This document shows, piece after piece, positions 41,260-49,856 of a stretch of 51,146 nt of DNA. The stretch comes from an uncultured Alphaproteobacteria bacterium (GTDB lineage: Bacteria > Pseudomonadota > Alphaproteobacteria > Micropepsales > Micropepsaceae). Position numbers and translations under genes: made by a program. The notes under the pieces were generated by a model. The model saw only the letters and a program-made list of their open reading frames with translations, ran no database searches and had not been told where the DNA came from. Each line of letters begins with the position of its first letter. Positions within the stretch are counted from its first letter, which is position 1. Location of the stretch: NCBI GenBank assembly GCA_902825865.1, contig CADECX010000019.1, positions 1 to 51,146 of the forward strand, written 5' to 3'.

Positions 41260-41787
41260 TCAGACCTCATGGCCGGTGTCTTTTTGACCGGCGGGAACCT
41301 GGGGCTTAATCACATCATACAGGATGGCGATGGCGCCCAGGGTGATCGCCACATCGGCGATATTAAAGACATACCAGTCATAGCCGAAGCCGTAAAAGTG
41401 GAAAAAATCGGCAACCTTGCGATAGATCAGCCGGTCGATCAGGTTCCCCAGCGCGCCCCCGATAATCAGGCCGAAACCGGCGGTCAGGGCCCGGCTGGTA
41501 GACCCCCAAAGCCACCAGGTCAGGCCGGCCACCGCCACCATGCTCACCCCCACCAGGACCGCGGTTCCGGCCAGGCTGGAGGCCGGGAACAGGCCATAGG
41601 AGATGCCCGGGTTCCACACCATCACCAGATTAAAAAAGGGCAAGACCGGGATCGACGCCCCCGGCGGCATCTGGGCGAAGCCCGCGCCATACAGCATGAA
41701 CAGCTTGGAGCCTTGGTCGGCGACCACCGCCAGGGCGGCGGCGATCAGGCCGACTTCGCGCGGCTGGAGCCCCTTGAGCCAGCTCAT
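41260..41787 (-). CDS. lspA: lipoprotein signal peptidase
   Basis: The 175-residue four-helix aspartyl peptidase that cuts lipoprotein signals in the inner membrane. Motifs are VVADQGSKLFML, NLVMVWNPGISYGLF, GNLIDRLIYRKVADFF and VFNIADVAITLG, the last two carrying the two catalytic Asp. ATG 41787 overlaps the ileS stop (ATGA). ileS-lspA adjacency is common in bacteria, and the next gene encodes a lipoprotein that is a natural substrate. Confidence 0.95.
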   Translation of the reverse strand: MSWLKGLQPREVGLIAAALAVVADQGSKLFMLYGAGFAQMPPGASIPVLPFFNLVMVWNPGISYGLFPASSLAGTAVLVGVSMVAVAGLTWWLWGSTSRALTAGFGLIIGGALGNLIDRLIYRKVADFFHFYGFGYDWYVFNIADVAITLGAIAILYDVIKPQVPAGQKDTGHEV

Positions 41788-44699
41788 GCCGGCTCCAGGG
41801 CGCCGACCGCGCCGGTGCAACGGTTGCAGAGATGGGTGTCGTGGCTTGTCTCTTCCAGCACGCGCCAGCAACGGGTGCATTTTTCGCCGGAGGCTTTGAC
41901 GAATTTCGCGCCCGCGCCCTTGATTTCAGGAATTGTGTAAATGCCTTCCAGCGACGGGGCGACGTCCACCGATGCCAGCGAGGTGATGGCGATTTCCGCC
42001 AAGTCGATGGACTCGAACAAACTCTTGTCGGCTGGGTCGGAGACCACCAGAACCGGCGCCGCTTCCAGAGACGAGCCGATGCTCTTGTCGGCGCGCGCCA
42101 ATTCCAGCGCGCCGGTGACGACCCGGCGCAGCTCGCGCACCCGCACCCACTTCCTGACCAAATCCGCATTGGCCCATTCCTTGGGCACGGCAAAGAAATC
42201 GTTGAGATGCACGCTCTGGCCCATGCCGAAGCGCGTGGTCCAGGCTTCTTCCATGGTGAAGCAGAGGATGGGCGCGAACCAGGTGACGATGCGGCGGAAA
42301 ATCTCGTCGGTGACGGTGCGGGTCGAGCGGCGGCGCGCGCTGTCGGCGCGGTCGCAATAAAGCGCGTCCTTGCGGATGTCGAAGTAAAAGGCCGACAGAT
42401 CGTTGGTGCAGAAATTGAACAGGGTGGAGTTCACCAGCCCGAAATCGAAATTCTCATAGGCCTTGCGCACGATGGCATCGAGCTCGGCCAGCCGCGCCAG
42501 CATATAGCGCTCCAGTTCCGGCATTTTGGAAAATTCGATCCGCTCCTTTTCATCGAAGCCGGACAGATTGGCCAGCATGAAGCGGATGGTGTTGCGAAGG
42601 CGGCGATAGGCTTCGACATTGGCCTTGATGATATCGTCGCCGATACGCAGGTCTTCAACGAAGTCCGAAGACGCCGCCCACAAACGCAGAATCTCGGCGC
42701 CGTTTTTTTCCGCGATCACTTGCGGCGCCAGGGTGTTGCCCAGGCTCTTGGACATTTTGCGCCCATCCTTGTCGAGGACGAACCCGTGGGTAAGCACCCC
42801 GCGATACGGCGCCTGCCCCCGTGTGCCCACGCTTTCCAGGAGCGAAGACTGGAACCAGCCGCGATGCTGGTCGGAGCCTTCCAGATACAGGTCTGCGCGT
42901 TCGGCCCTGGGCCAGTTGGGATCGATCGGTTCTTCCACCACAAAGACATGGGTGGAGCCGGAATCAAACCAGACATCCAGGATGTCGGTGACCTGCTCAT
43001 AATCTTCGGGCTTGCGGCCCTCACCCAGGAAACGCGATGGCGGCGAGGTGAACCAGGCATCTGCCCCTTCGGCCTCGAACGCTTCTTCGATGCGCTTGAA
43101 GACGGCGGGATCGTTCAGCACCTGGCCGCTTTTCTTCTCGACAAAGATCGCCAGCGGCACGCCCCAGGCGCGCTGCCGCGACAGAACCCAGTCGGGACGG
43201 CTTTCCACCATCGCGCCGATGCGGTTCTGGCCGCGCGGCGGATACCATTTGGTCTCGGCGATCGCCGCCATGGCCAGTTCGCGCAAAGTCTTTCCGTTCA
43301 GGAACGGCTTGTCGATGGCGACGAACCATTGCGGCGTGGCGCGGAAGATCACCGGCGCCTTGGAGCGCCAGCTGTGCGGATAGGAATGGCGCAGGGTGCC
43401 CTTGGCCAGAAGCTTGCCATGGTCGATCAAGGCCTTGATCACCGCGCCATTGGCGTCGCCATCCTTGCCTTCCGGGGTGAGGATGCGCTTGCCGGCAAAC
43501 TCCGGCACATGCGGCGCATAGGAGCCGTCCGGCTGCACCAGGCTGAAGGCGTCCGGATTCTTGGCCGGGTACTCGCGGTCCACCCCGAGCATCAGCTCAA
43601 AATCGTCCTCGCCATGGCCCGGCGCGTTATGGACAAAGCCGGTGCCGGTATCGGCGGTGATGAAGGCGCCCGGCAGCACCGGCACTTCGAATGTGTAACC
43701 CAGGCTGCGCAAGGGATGCGCCGCCACCAGGGTTTTGAGTTCATCCGCCGTCACGGTGCGAACCCGCGACAGCATCATCTTGGCATGCTTGGCCACCTGC
43801 TCGGCCAGGGTATCGGCAAGCAGCAATTGCTCGCTGGCGCGCGCCAGGCTGCCGTCGGTGGCATCGGCGATCTGATAAAGGCCATAGGAGATGTCGGGCG
43901 AGAAGGCGATGGCGCGGTTGCCCGGAATGGTCCAGGGCGTGGTGGTCCAGATGACGATGAAGGTGTGCGCCAGTTCCGGCGAGGATTTCACCAGCGGGAA
44001 CTTCACGTAAATCGTCGGCGATTGTTTCTCGTGATACTCGACCTCGGCATCGGCCAGGGCGGTCTTTTCCACCGGCGACCACATCACAGGGCGAAAGCCG
44101 CGATAGAGCAGCCCATTCTCCACGAACTTCATCGCCTCGCGCGCGATCACCGCTTCGGCCTTGAAGTTCATGGTGGTGTAGGGACGCGAAAAATCGCCGA
44201 TCTGGCCCAGCCGCTGGATCTGCTCGCGCTGCACATTCAGCCAATGGGCGGCGAACTTGCGGCACTCACGCCTGAGCACATCCTTGGCGATGTCGTCCTT
44301 GGTTTTTCCTTCGCTGCGGAATTTCTCTTCCACCTTCCATTCGATGGGAAGGCCGTGACAGTCCCAGCCGGGCACGTAAGGCGCGTCCTTGCCCAGCATG
44401 CCCTGGGAGCGCACGACAAAGTCCTTCAGGATGTGGTTGAGGCCGGTACCGGAATGGATGTCGCCATTGGCGTAGATCGGGCCATCATGGAGGATGAACA
44501 GCGGTCTCTCTTTGCCCGCCTCCTTCTGGGCCTTCGCCTTCGCACGCAGCTTGCCGTAGAGGTCCATTTCCGCCCAATGGGCCAGCCATTTGGGCTCCGC
44601 CTCGGGCAGGCCCGCCTTCATGGGAAAGTCGGTGGCCGGGAGGAACAGGGTCGCCCGGTAATCCGGGGAATCGGCGGGTTTTTCGGGCGATTTGGACAT
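41784..44699 (-). CDS. ileS: isoleucine-tRNA ligase
   Basis: A 971-residue class I synthetase. The HIGH-like motif reads YANGDIHSGTGLNHIL. The editing domain follows (WTTTPWTIPGNRAIAFS, GTGFVHNAPGHGEDDF), then the KMSKS loop GRKMSKSLGN. The C-terminal zinc knuckle has CTRCWRVLEE and CNRCTGA. It is the bacterial IleS1 type, and nothing suggests the mupirocin-resistant form. It lies 39 bases after ribF and overlaps lspA. Confidence 0.97.
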   Translation of the reverse strand: MSKSPEKPADSPDYRATLFLPATDFPMKAGLPEAEPKWLAHWAEMDLYGKLRAKAKAQKEAGKERPLFILHDGPIYANGDIHSGTGLNHILKDFVVRSQGMLGKDAPYVPGWDCHGLPIEWKVEEKFRSEGKTKDDIAKDVLRRECRKFAAHWLNVQREQIQRLGQIGDFSRPYTTMNFKAEAVIAREAMKFVENGLLYRGFRPVMWSPVEKTALADAEVEYHEKQSPTIYVKFPLVKSSPELAHTFIVIWTTTPWTIPGNRAIAFSPDISYGLYQIADATDGSLARASEQLLLADTLAEQVAKHAKMMLSRVRTVTADELKTLVAAHPLRSLGYTFEVPVLPGAFITADTGTGFVHNAPGHGEDDFELMLGVDREYPAKNPDAFSLVQPDGSYAPHVPEFAGKRILTPEGKDGDANGAVIKALIDHGKLLAKGTLRHSYPHSWRSKAPVIFRATPQWFVAIDKPFLNGKTLRELAMAAIAETKWYPPRGQNRIGAMVESRPDWVLSRQRAWGVPLAIFVEKKSGQVLNDPAVFKRIEEAFEAEGADAWFTSPPSRFLGEGRKPEDYEQVTDILDVWFDSGSTHVFVVEEPIDPNWPRAERADLYLEGSDQHRGWFQSSLLESVGTRGQAPYRGVLTHGFVLDKDGRKMSKSLGNTLAPQVIAEKNGAEILRLWAASSDFVEDLRIGDDIIKANVEAYRRLRNTIRFMLANLSGFDEKERIEFSKMPELERYMLARLAELDAIVRKAYENFDFGLVNSTLFNFCTNDLSAFYFDIRKDALYCDRADSARRRSTRTVTDEIFRRIVTWFAPILCFTMEEAWTTRFGMGQSVHLNDFFAVPKEWANADLVRKWVRVRELRRVVTGALELARADKSIGSSLEAAPVLVVSDPADKSLFESIDLAEIAITSLASVDVAPSLEGIYTIPEIKGAGAKFVKASGEKCTRCWRVLEETSHDTHLCNRCTGAVGALEPA

Positions 44700-44738
44700 G
44701 GGTCGACGCTTCTAACAGGGGGTGTCGCACCCGTCCAG

Positions 44739-45686
44739 CTAAGCCGTTTTCTTGAGAATTTCCCGCGCCTTGACGGCGTCGGCGGCGATCTGGGCGATCA
44801 GGGCGTCCAGGCTGGGGAATTTGGCCTCGGGGCGGATATAGCGGATCAGCTCCACCGACAGGTACTTGCCGTAGAGGTCGCCGTCGAAATCGAACAGATG
44901 GGTTTCGAGCAGCGGCACCTGGACCTGGTACATGGGGCGGATGCCGAAATTGGCGACACCGTCATGGCGCGCCACCACCCTGTCGCCGTCCAAAATCGCC
45001 ACCCGCACGGCATAGACGCCAAAGGCCGGCGCCAGACAGTGGCCCAGATGCATATTGGCGGTGGGAAAGCCCATCTTGCGGCCGCGCGCATCGCCATGCT
45101 CGACGCGCGCTTCCACCGCCCAGGCATGGCCCAAAAGCCGCGCCGCTTCCTCGGGCTTGGCCTGTCTCAGGAGTTGCCGGATCAAGGTCGAGGAAATTTT
45201 TTCATCGCCGGAAGCGGTGACGGTATCGAAGGCGGTGACCGTAAAGCCTTCCGTCTTACCCATATCCGACAGGGTCGTCAGGTTTCCGGCGCGCTTCTGG
45301 CCGAATTCGAAATCATGGCCCACCACCACGCCGCTGATGCCGAGGCCCGCGACCAAAACATTCTGGACGAAATCATCCGGCGAGCGGCGCGCCATGTCGC
45401 CGTCGAAGGTCAGCGCGAACAGCGCATCGACACCAAGATCCGCCAAAAGCCGCGCCTTGGTGCGCAAAGGCGTGAGGCGGAAGGATTCGGGAGAGGGACG
45501 AAAATATTCCTGCGGATGCGGCTCAAAACTCAGCACCGCCAGCGGCGCGCCCCGCGCATCGGCTTGGGCTTTTGCTTCCGCGATCAAGGCGCGATGCCCG
45601 CGATGCACACCGTCGAAATTGCCGATGGCCGCGACCGCGCCGCGGCAGGCGGCAGGCACATCGTCAAAATGGCGGAATATGCGCAC
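44739..45686 (-). CDS. ribF: bifunctional riboflavin kinase / FAD synthetase
   Basis: A 315-residue enzyme that makes FMN and FAD. The N-terminal nucleotidyltransferase half has AAIGNFDGVHRGHRALI, the FEPHPQEYF motif and VVVGHDFEFGQKRAGN with SSTLIR. The C-terminal kinase half has RKMGFPTANMHLG and KYLSVELIRYIRPEAKF. GTG 45686, with AAGGA upstream, is used because it opens the conserved domain; it starts one base after the maoC stop. Flavoproteins elsewhere in the window depend on its products. Confidence 0.94.
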   Translation of the reverse strand: MRIFRHFDDVPAACRGAVAAIGNFDGVHRGHRALIAEAKAQADARGAPLAVLSFEPHPQEYFRPSPESFRLTPLRTKARLLADLGVDALFALTFDGDMARRSPDDFVQNVLVAGLGISGVVVGHDFEFGQKRAGNLTTLSDMGKTEGFTVTAFDTVTASGDEKISSTLIRQLLRQAKPEEAARLLGHAWAVEARVEHGDARGRKMGFPTANMHLGHCLAPAFGVYAVRVAILDGDRVVARHDGVANFGIRPMYQVQVPLLETHLFDFDGDLYGKYLSVELIRYIRPEAKFPSLDALIAQIAADAVKAREILKKTA

Positions 45687-45687
45687 C

Positions 45688-46119
45688 TTAATCCTTGCCG
45701 GCCGCGACCGGGCGGCGCGGCGCCAGCACATGCGCTTCCGATTCCAGCACTAGCCGGTCGTCCACCTTGCAGACGCAATCCAGCACCACGGCGCGGCCAT
45801 TGACTTCACGCACCGTGGCGGTGGTCACCACCGTGTCGCCGATCCTGACCGGGGTCTTGAACACAATGCTGGCGGAAAGAAAGATCGCGCCGTCACCCGG
45901 CAGTTTGGTGCCTATCAGTGCCGAGATGAAGCCGATACTCAGCGCGCCATGCGCCACCCTGCCCCGGAACACCGTCTTGCGCGCATATTCCTCGTCAAAA
46001 TGCACCGGATTCATGTCGCCGGTGGCCTCGCCGAACAGCTGGACATCCCGCTCGGTGACGGTGTGTTCGGTCGAGGCGGACATGCCGGGCACAAGTTCGT
46101 CGAGATATACGCTGGTCAT
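45688..46119 (-). CDS. MaoC-family hydratase
   Basis: A 143-residue hot-dog-fold protein with the R-hydratase site pattern FGEATGDMNPVHFDEEYA (Asp and His in D-x4-H) and GRVAHGALSIGFISALIG. Relatives hydrate enoyl-CoA to R-3-hydroxyacyl-CoA, for example for polyhydroxyalkanoate supply. ATG 46119 has GGTAGGGGC upstream; a start at 46131 would overlap the HAD gene. It sits between the HAD and ribF genes. Confidence 0.88.
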   Translation of the reverse strand: MTSVYLDELVPGMSASTEHTVTERDVQLFGEATGDMNPVHFDEEYARKTVFRGRVAHGALSIGFISALIGTKLPGDGAIFLSASIVFKTPVRIGDTVVTTATVREVNGRAVVLDCVCKVDDRLVLESEAHVLAPRRPVAAGKD

Positions 46120-46124
46120 TGCCC

Positions 46125-47012
46125 CTACCAAACCAGTTTGCGGGTTGCGCTGCCCGCCGCCGCCCCAAAGCGGGTGAACAGGGCTGCAAGATGTTCGTCA
46201 GTATAAGGCCCAATCTCCTCGCCATGAACCCCATCCGCGATAAACAATGCGTCCAGGCCTGCCGCATTGGCGCCCTTGATGTCGGTCAGCAGCCCGTCGC
46301 CCACCGCCAGCGGATGTTTTGGCGCATGCCCCAGCAGAGCGGCCAGCCGGCTCAAGGCCGATTCGTAGACCGGCAAATGCGGCTTGCCATAGTAGATCAC
46401 GCGACCGCCCAGCCTTTCATAGGCCTGGGCCAGCGATCCGGCGCAATAGACCAGCTTTTCGCCCCGGTGCACCACCAGATCGGGATTGGCGCAGAGCATG
46501 GTCAGGCCCTTGCTGCGCATCGCCGCCAGTTCGCCGGCATAGTCCTCGACCGTCTCGGTCATGTCGTCGCGCAAGCCGATGGCCAGCGCGATTTCCGCTT
46601 CCGCAATGGAGACACGCGCCATGTCCAGGCCCTGGATCATCGGCAGGTCGCGGTCCGGCCCGATGTAATAGAGCGGCAAAGTGCGCGAAGCGCTGCGCCG
46701 TTCCAGCTCCTCCCGCGCCGCGCCGCCGGAACTGACGATCGCGTCATAGCAATCCGGCGGCAGGCCATAGCTGGTGCATTGCGCCGCCACTTCCGCCGGC
46801 ACGCGCGGCGCATTGGTCAGCAGCACCACCGGCCCGTGCTTTTGCTTGAAGCGGGTGAGCGCCTCGGCGGCGGCGGGATGATGGCGGCTGCCGTCATGCA
46901 CCACGCCCCAGACATCGCAGATCAGGGCGTCATGGCCGGAAGCAATCTCTGATAATCCGGAAATCAGGCGGGGCATCTGCGAATTCGGAAAAATGCGGCG
47001 AACGGGTCGCAT
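46125..47012 (-). CDS. HAD-type hydrolase, TIGR01459 family
   Basis: A 295-residue phosphatase-like protein. HAD motif I is ALICDVWGVVHDGS, motif II VVLLTNAPR, and motif IV GHAPKHPLAVGDGLLTDIKG followed by ANAAGLDALFIADG. This is the NagD-like subtype typical of alphaproteobacteria and placed near ribF and ileS; the substrate is unknown. ATG 47012 is used (GGGGCGG upstream), and ATG 46976 is an alternative 12 residues later. Confidence 0.88.
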   Translation of the reverse strand: MRPVRRIFPNSQMPRLISGLSEIASGHDALICDVWGVVHDGSRHHPAAAEALTRFKQKHGPVVLLTNAPRVPAEVAAQCTSYGLPPDCYDAIVSSGGAAREELERRSASRTLPLYYIGPDRDLPMIQGLDMARVSIAEAEIALAIGLRDDMTETVEDYAGELAAMRSKGLTMLCANPDLVVHRGEKLVYCAGSLAQAYERLGGRVIYYGKPHLPVYESALSRLAALLGHAPKHPLAVGDGLLTDIKGANAAGLDALFIADGVHGEEIGPYTDEHLAALFTRFGAAAGSATRKLVW

Positions 47013-47058
47013 GCGCGCCGCCCCAGGTCAATGCCGTAAAATGCCGTAAATTGCCGGG

Positions 47059-48330
47059 CTAGCCCGCCCGGCGGAAAGGCACCACCGCGGCCGGTTCCAC
47101 GGCGCTGATGGGCTTGAGGGACTCTTCGCGGACCGCGCGCGGCTCGCCGAACAGATAGCCCTGGGCATAGTCCACGGCATAATCCAGCAACTGCACCACG
47201 GTCTTTTCGTCCTCGACCCGCTCGGCGATCAGGTTCAGGCCATGACGGCTGAGCAGCTTCTTGAAGTCTTCCGCCGCGACATGGGCGCCCGCGCCGTTCA
47301 TGCCGCGCGTCAGGGTGGTGGCGCGCACCTTCAGGTGGCGGAAGCCGATGGCCTTGAGGCGCAGGAAATCCATCGCCAGGCTTTCGACATGGTCCATGGA
47401 AAGGGCAAAGCCCATGGTCGCCAGCGCCGTGAGATTCTTCTCGCCCTCGGTGCCGGCCTTGAGCACGGACTGCTGGCTGAATTCGAAAATGATCTGGCCG
47501 GCCAGGTCGCGATTGACCCGCATGTAATCCAGGAACTGGGGGAAGAATTCCTTGTCGGCCAGAGTGTCGCCGGAGATGTTGCAGAAGATGCCGATGTCGC
47601 GGCTCTTCTGGGTCAGCTTGCGCACCAGCTGGACGCAGCGGAACAGGAGCAGATTATCGACCACGCTCATCAGGCCCGCGGGCGCGGCGACCTGCATATA
47701 TTGCACCGGCATGATGACCTGGCCGTGTTTGTCACGCAGGCGCGACAGCGCTTCATAAAAGCGCAGCTTGCGCTGCGGCAGGCTGACCATGGGCTGCAGA
47801 TACAGATCGACGCGATTTTCTTCCAGGCTGGAGCGCACGATCTCCAGCAGCTCGTCCTTGTCGGCCTTGGTGTCGGCCATGGCGCCCAGATAGGCGGCGG
47901 CCGGGCCGCGCTGGTCTTTCTGCGCCGGCGCCGGGATCTGGGCGGCGCTGCGGGAAACTTTTCCGGCGAAATCGCGCATCAGAGTTTCCAGAACCTGCAG
48001 TTCGGCGACGATCTTTCTTTCCTGCGTGCTGGCGCGCTGTTCGATGTTCGCGCTCATGTCGCTGAGCCGCGCGCGGGTCTCGTGCAGCGCGGTTTCGAAT
48101 TCCAGATGACTCTTGCGCAAGTGCGCCATTTCCTTGGCCATGGCGCGCTTGTCGCGGCGGCGGACAAAACCGCCGATCACTTGCTGAAGGCTGATAAAGC
48201 CGACGATTCCCGACAGAATCGCCACCGGCCAGCCGGTGAACAGGGCCAGCGCCGCGCCAAGGGTGGCGCAGACGAAGAACATGCTGAGAGTCAGCAGCGC
48301 CTTGGTCAGGGTGGAAATACGGTCGGTCAT
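47059..48330 (-). CDS. TipF-like degenerate EAL-domain membrane protein
   Basis: A 423-residue protein with two N-terminal membrane helices (LLTLSMFFVCATLGAALALF, VAILSGIVGFISLQQVIG), a coiled coil (about 60-130) and a C-terminal EAL domain. The signature Glu is kept (FYEALSRLRD), as are FCNISGD, IFEFSQ and IAERVED. The usual DDFGTG reads SMDHVES and the catalytic Lys motif reads LKVRAT. It therefore probably binds c-di-GMP or nothing rather than cutting it. The layout matches TipF, the flagellar positioning protein of Caulobacter. A CtrA-type box lies upstream. Confidence 0.78.
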   Translation of the reverse strand: MTDRISTLTKALLTLSMFFVCATLGAALALFTGWPVAILSGIVGFISLQQVIGGFVRRRDKRAMAKEMAHLRKSHLEFETALHETRARLSDMSANIEQRASTQERKIVAELQVLETLMRDFAGKVSRSAAQIPAPAQKDQRGPAAAYLGAMADTKADKDELLEIVRSSLEENRVDLYLQPMVSLPQRKLRFYEALSRLRDKHGQVIMPVQYMQVAAPAGLMSVVDNLLLFRCVQLVRKLTQKSRDIGIFCNISGDTLADKEFFPQFLDYMRVNRDLAGQIIFEFSQQSVLKAGTEGEKNLTALATMGFALSMDHVESLAMDFLRLKAIGFRHLKVRATTLTRGMNGAGAHVAAEDFKKLLSRHGLNLIAERVEDEKTVVQLLDYAVDYAQGYLFGEPRAVREESLKPISAVEPAAVVPFRRAG

Positions 48331-48403
48331 GTTACCGACTATCGCCGCCGTCCGTTTCCAATTCCTTAACTGTCGAAATTCCGCAGCCGACGGGCTTTCT
48401 TGC

Positions 48404-48418
48404 TTAATGAGTGGTTAA
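48404..48418 (-). promoter_or_regulatory. CtrA-type box upstream of the TipF-like gene
   Basis: TTAA-N7-TTAA (TTAACCACTCATTAA on the minus strand), 74 to 88 bases before the ATG at 48330. This spacing is the CtrA consensus. A further TTAAC half site lies at 48365-48369. Confidence 0.65.
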
Positions 48419-48456
48419 TCGCGGTGAGAATCAACCTGAAGTAAAACAGAATCATA

Positions 48457-48484
48457 AAGGCCCCCGGCGCTTACCGGGGACCTT
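48457..48484 (-). terminator. probable terminator after the Tyr/Asn-rich protein gene
   Basis: Eleven-base arms around a six-base loop, perfect on the minus strand with one T-G pair, 27 bases after the stop. No good T run follows, so termination strength is uncertain. Confidence 0.5.
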
Positions 48485-48510
48485 CCTGCAGGCGCTCCAC
48501 CTGATTCCAG

Positions 48511-49506
48511 CTAACGGTTGTGGCGTCCGCCGCCGCCGCCATTTCTGCCGCCACCATTATTTCCGCCCCAGCTGCGGCCGCCGCCATTGTTGCCCCAGCT
48601 GCGGCCACCGCCGCCGCCGGAACTCAAGGCGCTTGATTGCTGGGATTGGGAACGGCCACGCCAGCCGCCGCCGCCATCACCGCCGCGGAAGCTTTGCGCG
48701 CGGAAGTTCTGGCCGCCTTGCAGCGATTGCCGGTTCCAGTTTCCGCCGCGATTTCCAAAGCTGCCGCGATTGAAGTTCGAATTGTTCGAACTGTTGTTGT
48801 TGAAGCGCGGTGACTGGAAATTGCCCTGGAAGCCTTGCCGGTTCCAATCGCGCTGGGTGCCGAAGCTGCGATTGCCGCCCGAGCCATTCCAAGTACGGTT
48901 GGTCCAGCTATTGCCGGTGAAGGGCCGGGCGCCGAAATTGCGCGGGCCATACGAGGGTGTCCCATTGCGGCGGCTGCCCCAACTGTTGCCCCAGTTCTGA
49001 CCATAGGCGAAGTTGCGGCCGCGATAGCCGTGGTTGCGATAGAAGTCGCGGCCCAGGGCCGACCCGAAACGGCCGTTGCGGTAATTGCCGCTGCGCCAGC
49101 CGCCATGGACCCAGAACTGCCGGCGTCCGCCGAAGTCGCGCCAATAGAAGGGGCCGGTCATCCAGGCATTGTCGTAATAGACGTCGCCATAATAGAGCGG
49201 CAGGTCATAGAAATCTTCCGGGCAGCCATAGACCGGATCGCAATAGCCGGAATCGGGCCCGTAATAACCGGGTTCGTAAGCGGCGTCGTAAGACGGGTCA
49301 TAGGCCTGAGACTGATCGTAGGCCGGATCATAGTTCGGATCGTAATTGGGATCCTGGCCGTAACCCGGGCCATACTGGGTCTGGTCATAGGGCGGAACGG
49401 TGCCGCCATAGGCATTCTCGTCGTAATATTGCGCGCTGGCAGGCGCCGCCGCCAACGCGCCTGTCACACCGAAAGCGACAATCGCCGCTTTAAAGAAACT
49501 TCTCAT
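48511..49506 (-). CDS. exported Tyr/Pro- and Gly/Asn/Arg-rich low-complexity protein
   Basis: A 331-residue protein with a Sec signal (MRSFFKAAIVAFGVTGALAA, then APASAQ). The first part is repeats of DPNYDP/YDPSYD type. A central segment DNAWMTGPFYWRDFGGRRQF then WVHGGWR looks structured. The last 150 residues are Gly/Asn/Arg/Ser-rich (FNRGSFGNRGGNWNRQ) and end GGGGGRHNR. ATG 49506 starts the signal; the longer frame from 49716 does not suit. Cell-surface or matrix material is possible. A tandem CTGAAC motif lies upstream, shared with the next gene. Confidence 0.72.
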   Translation of the reverse strand: MRSFFKAAIVAFGVTGALAAAPASAQYYDENAYGGTVPPYDQTQYGPGYGQDPNYDPNYDPAYDQSQAYDPSYDAAYEPGYYGPDSGYCDPVYGCPEDFYDLPLYYGDVYYDNAWMTGPFYWRDFGGRRQFWVHGGWRSGNYRNGRFGSALGRDFYRNHGYRGRNFAYGQNWGNSWGSRRNGTPSYGPRNFGARPFTGNSWTNRTWNGSGGNRSFGTQRDWNRQGFQGNFQSPRFNNNSSNNSNFNRGSFGNRGGNWNRQSLQGGQNFRAQSFRGGDGGGGWRGRSQSQQSSALSSGGGGGRSWGNNGGGRSWGGNNGGGRNGGGGGRHNR

Positions 49507-49581
49507 CGTTTCGCTCCACTGACTTCTTCTGGCCCTCACGGCGCGCAAAGATCGCGTTGATGAGAAATTGGTCTTATTGGG

Positions 49582-49598
49582 CTGAACCGTATCTGAAC
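49582..49598 (-). promoter_or_regulatory. tandem GTTCAG motif, 11-bp period
   Basis: On the minus strand GTTCAG-N5-GTTCAG, 76 to 92 bases before the ATG at 49506. Direct repeats with a period near 11 are typical of OmpR-family response regulators. A matching site precedes the gene at 50234. Confidence 0.5.
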
Positions 49599-49622
49599 TA
49601 ATTAAGGCAACTTTGTTCGATG

Positions 49623-49777
49623 TTCCCCTCCGGTCCGGCCTTCGCAACCCTTGGGTTGCTCGGCGTTCGGTTGGCTTGGCCGCCAACCTCACCCTTCGCA
49701 TCGCAAGCGCGTCCATACGCTGTCGCTATGGACCGAGCACCTCCCCCTCCCATGCGCTTGCGCGCATGAGGGGGAGG
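49623..49777 (-). repeat. intergenic hairpin-cluster repeat, copy 2
   Basis: Four hairpins in a row: GCAACCC/GGGTTGC, GGTTGGC/GCCAACC, GTCCATA/TATGGAC, and a large one with CCTCCCCCT/AGGGGGAGG outer and CATGCGC/GCGCATG inner arms. Both ends (TTCCCCTCCGG..GGCCTTCGC and the CCTCCCCC arm) match 33664-33745 in reverse. This copy is longer. Confidence 0.6.
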
Positions 49778-49806
49778 CGGGTCCGAGCCTGGTACGCAAA
49801 AGCACA

Positions 49807-49836
49807 AAGAAAAACGGCCCCCGGGAGGGGGGCCGT
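49807..49836 (-). terminator. intrinsic terminator of the Gly/Tyr-rich protein gene
   Basis: Nine perfect pairs (ACGGCCCCC with GGGGGCCGT) around a five-base loop; on the minus strand the stem is followed by TTTTCTTT. It ends the gene whose stop is at 49857. Confidence 0.88.
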
Positions 49837-49856
49837 CTCTCTTCCAACCTGCCCGC

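Noticed and set aside
41832..45803. Very long open frame antisense to ileS and ribF
   Set aside because: High-GC third-position bias opens antisense frames; ileS and ribF on the minus strand have all their motifs.
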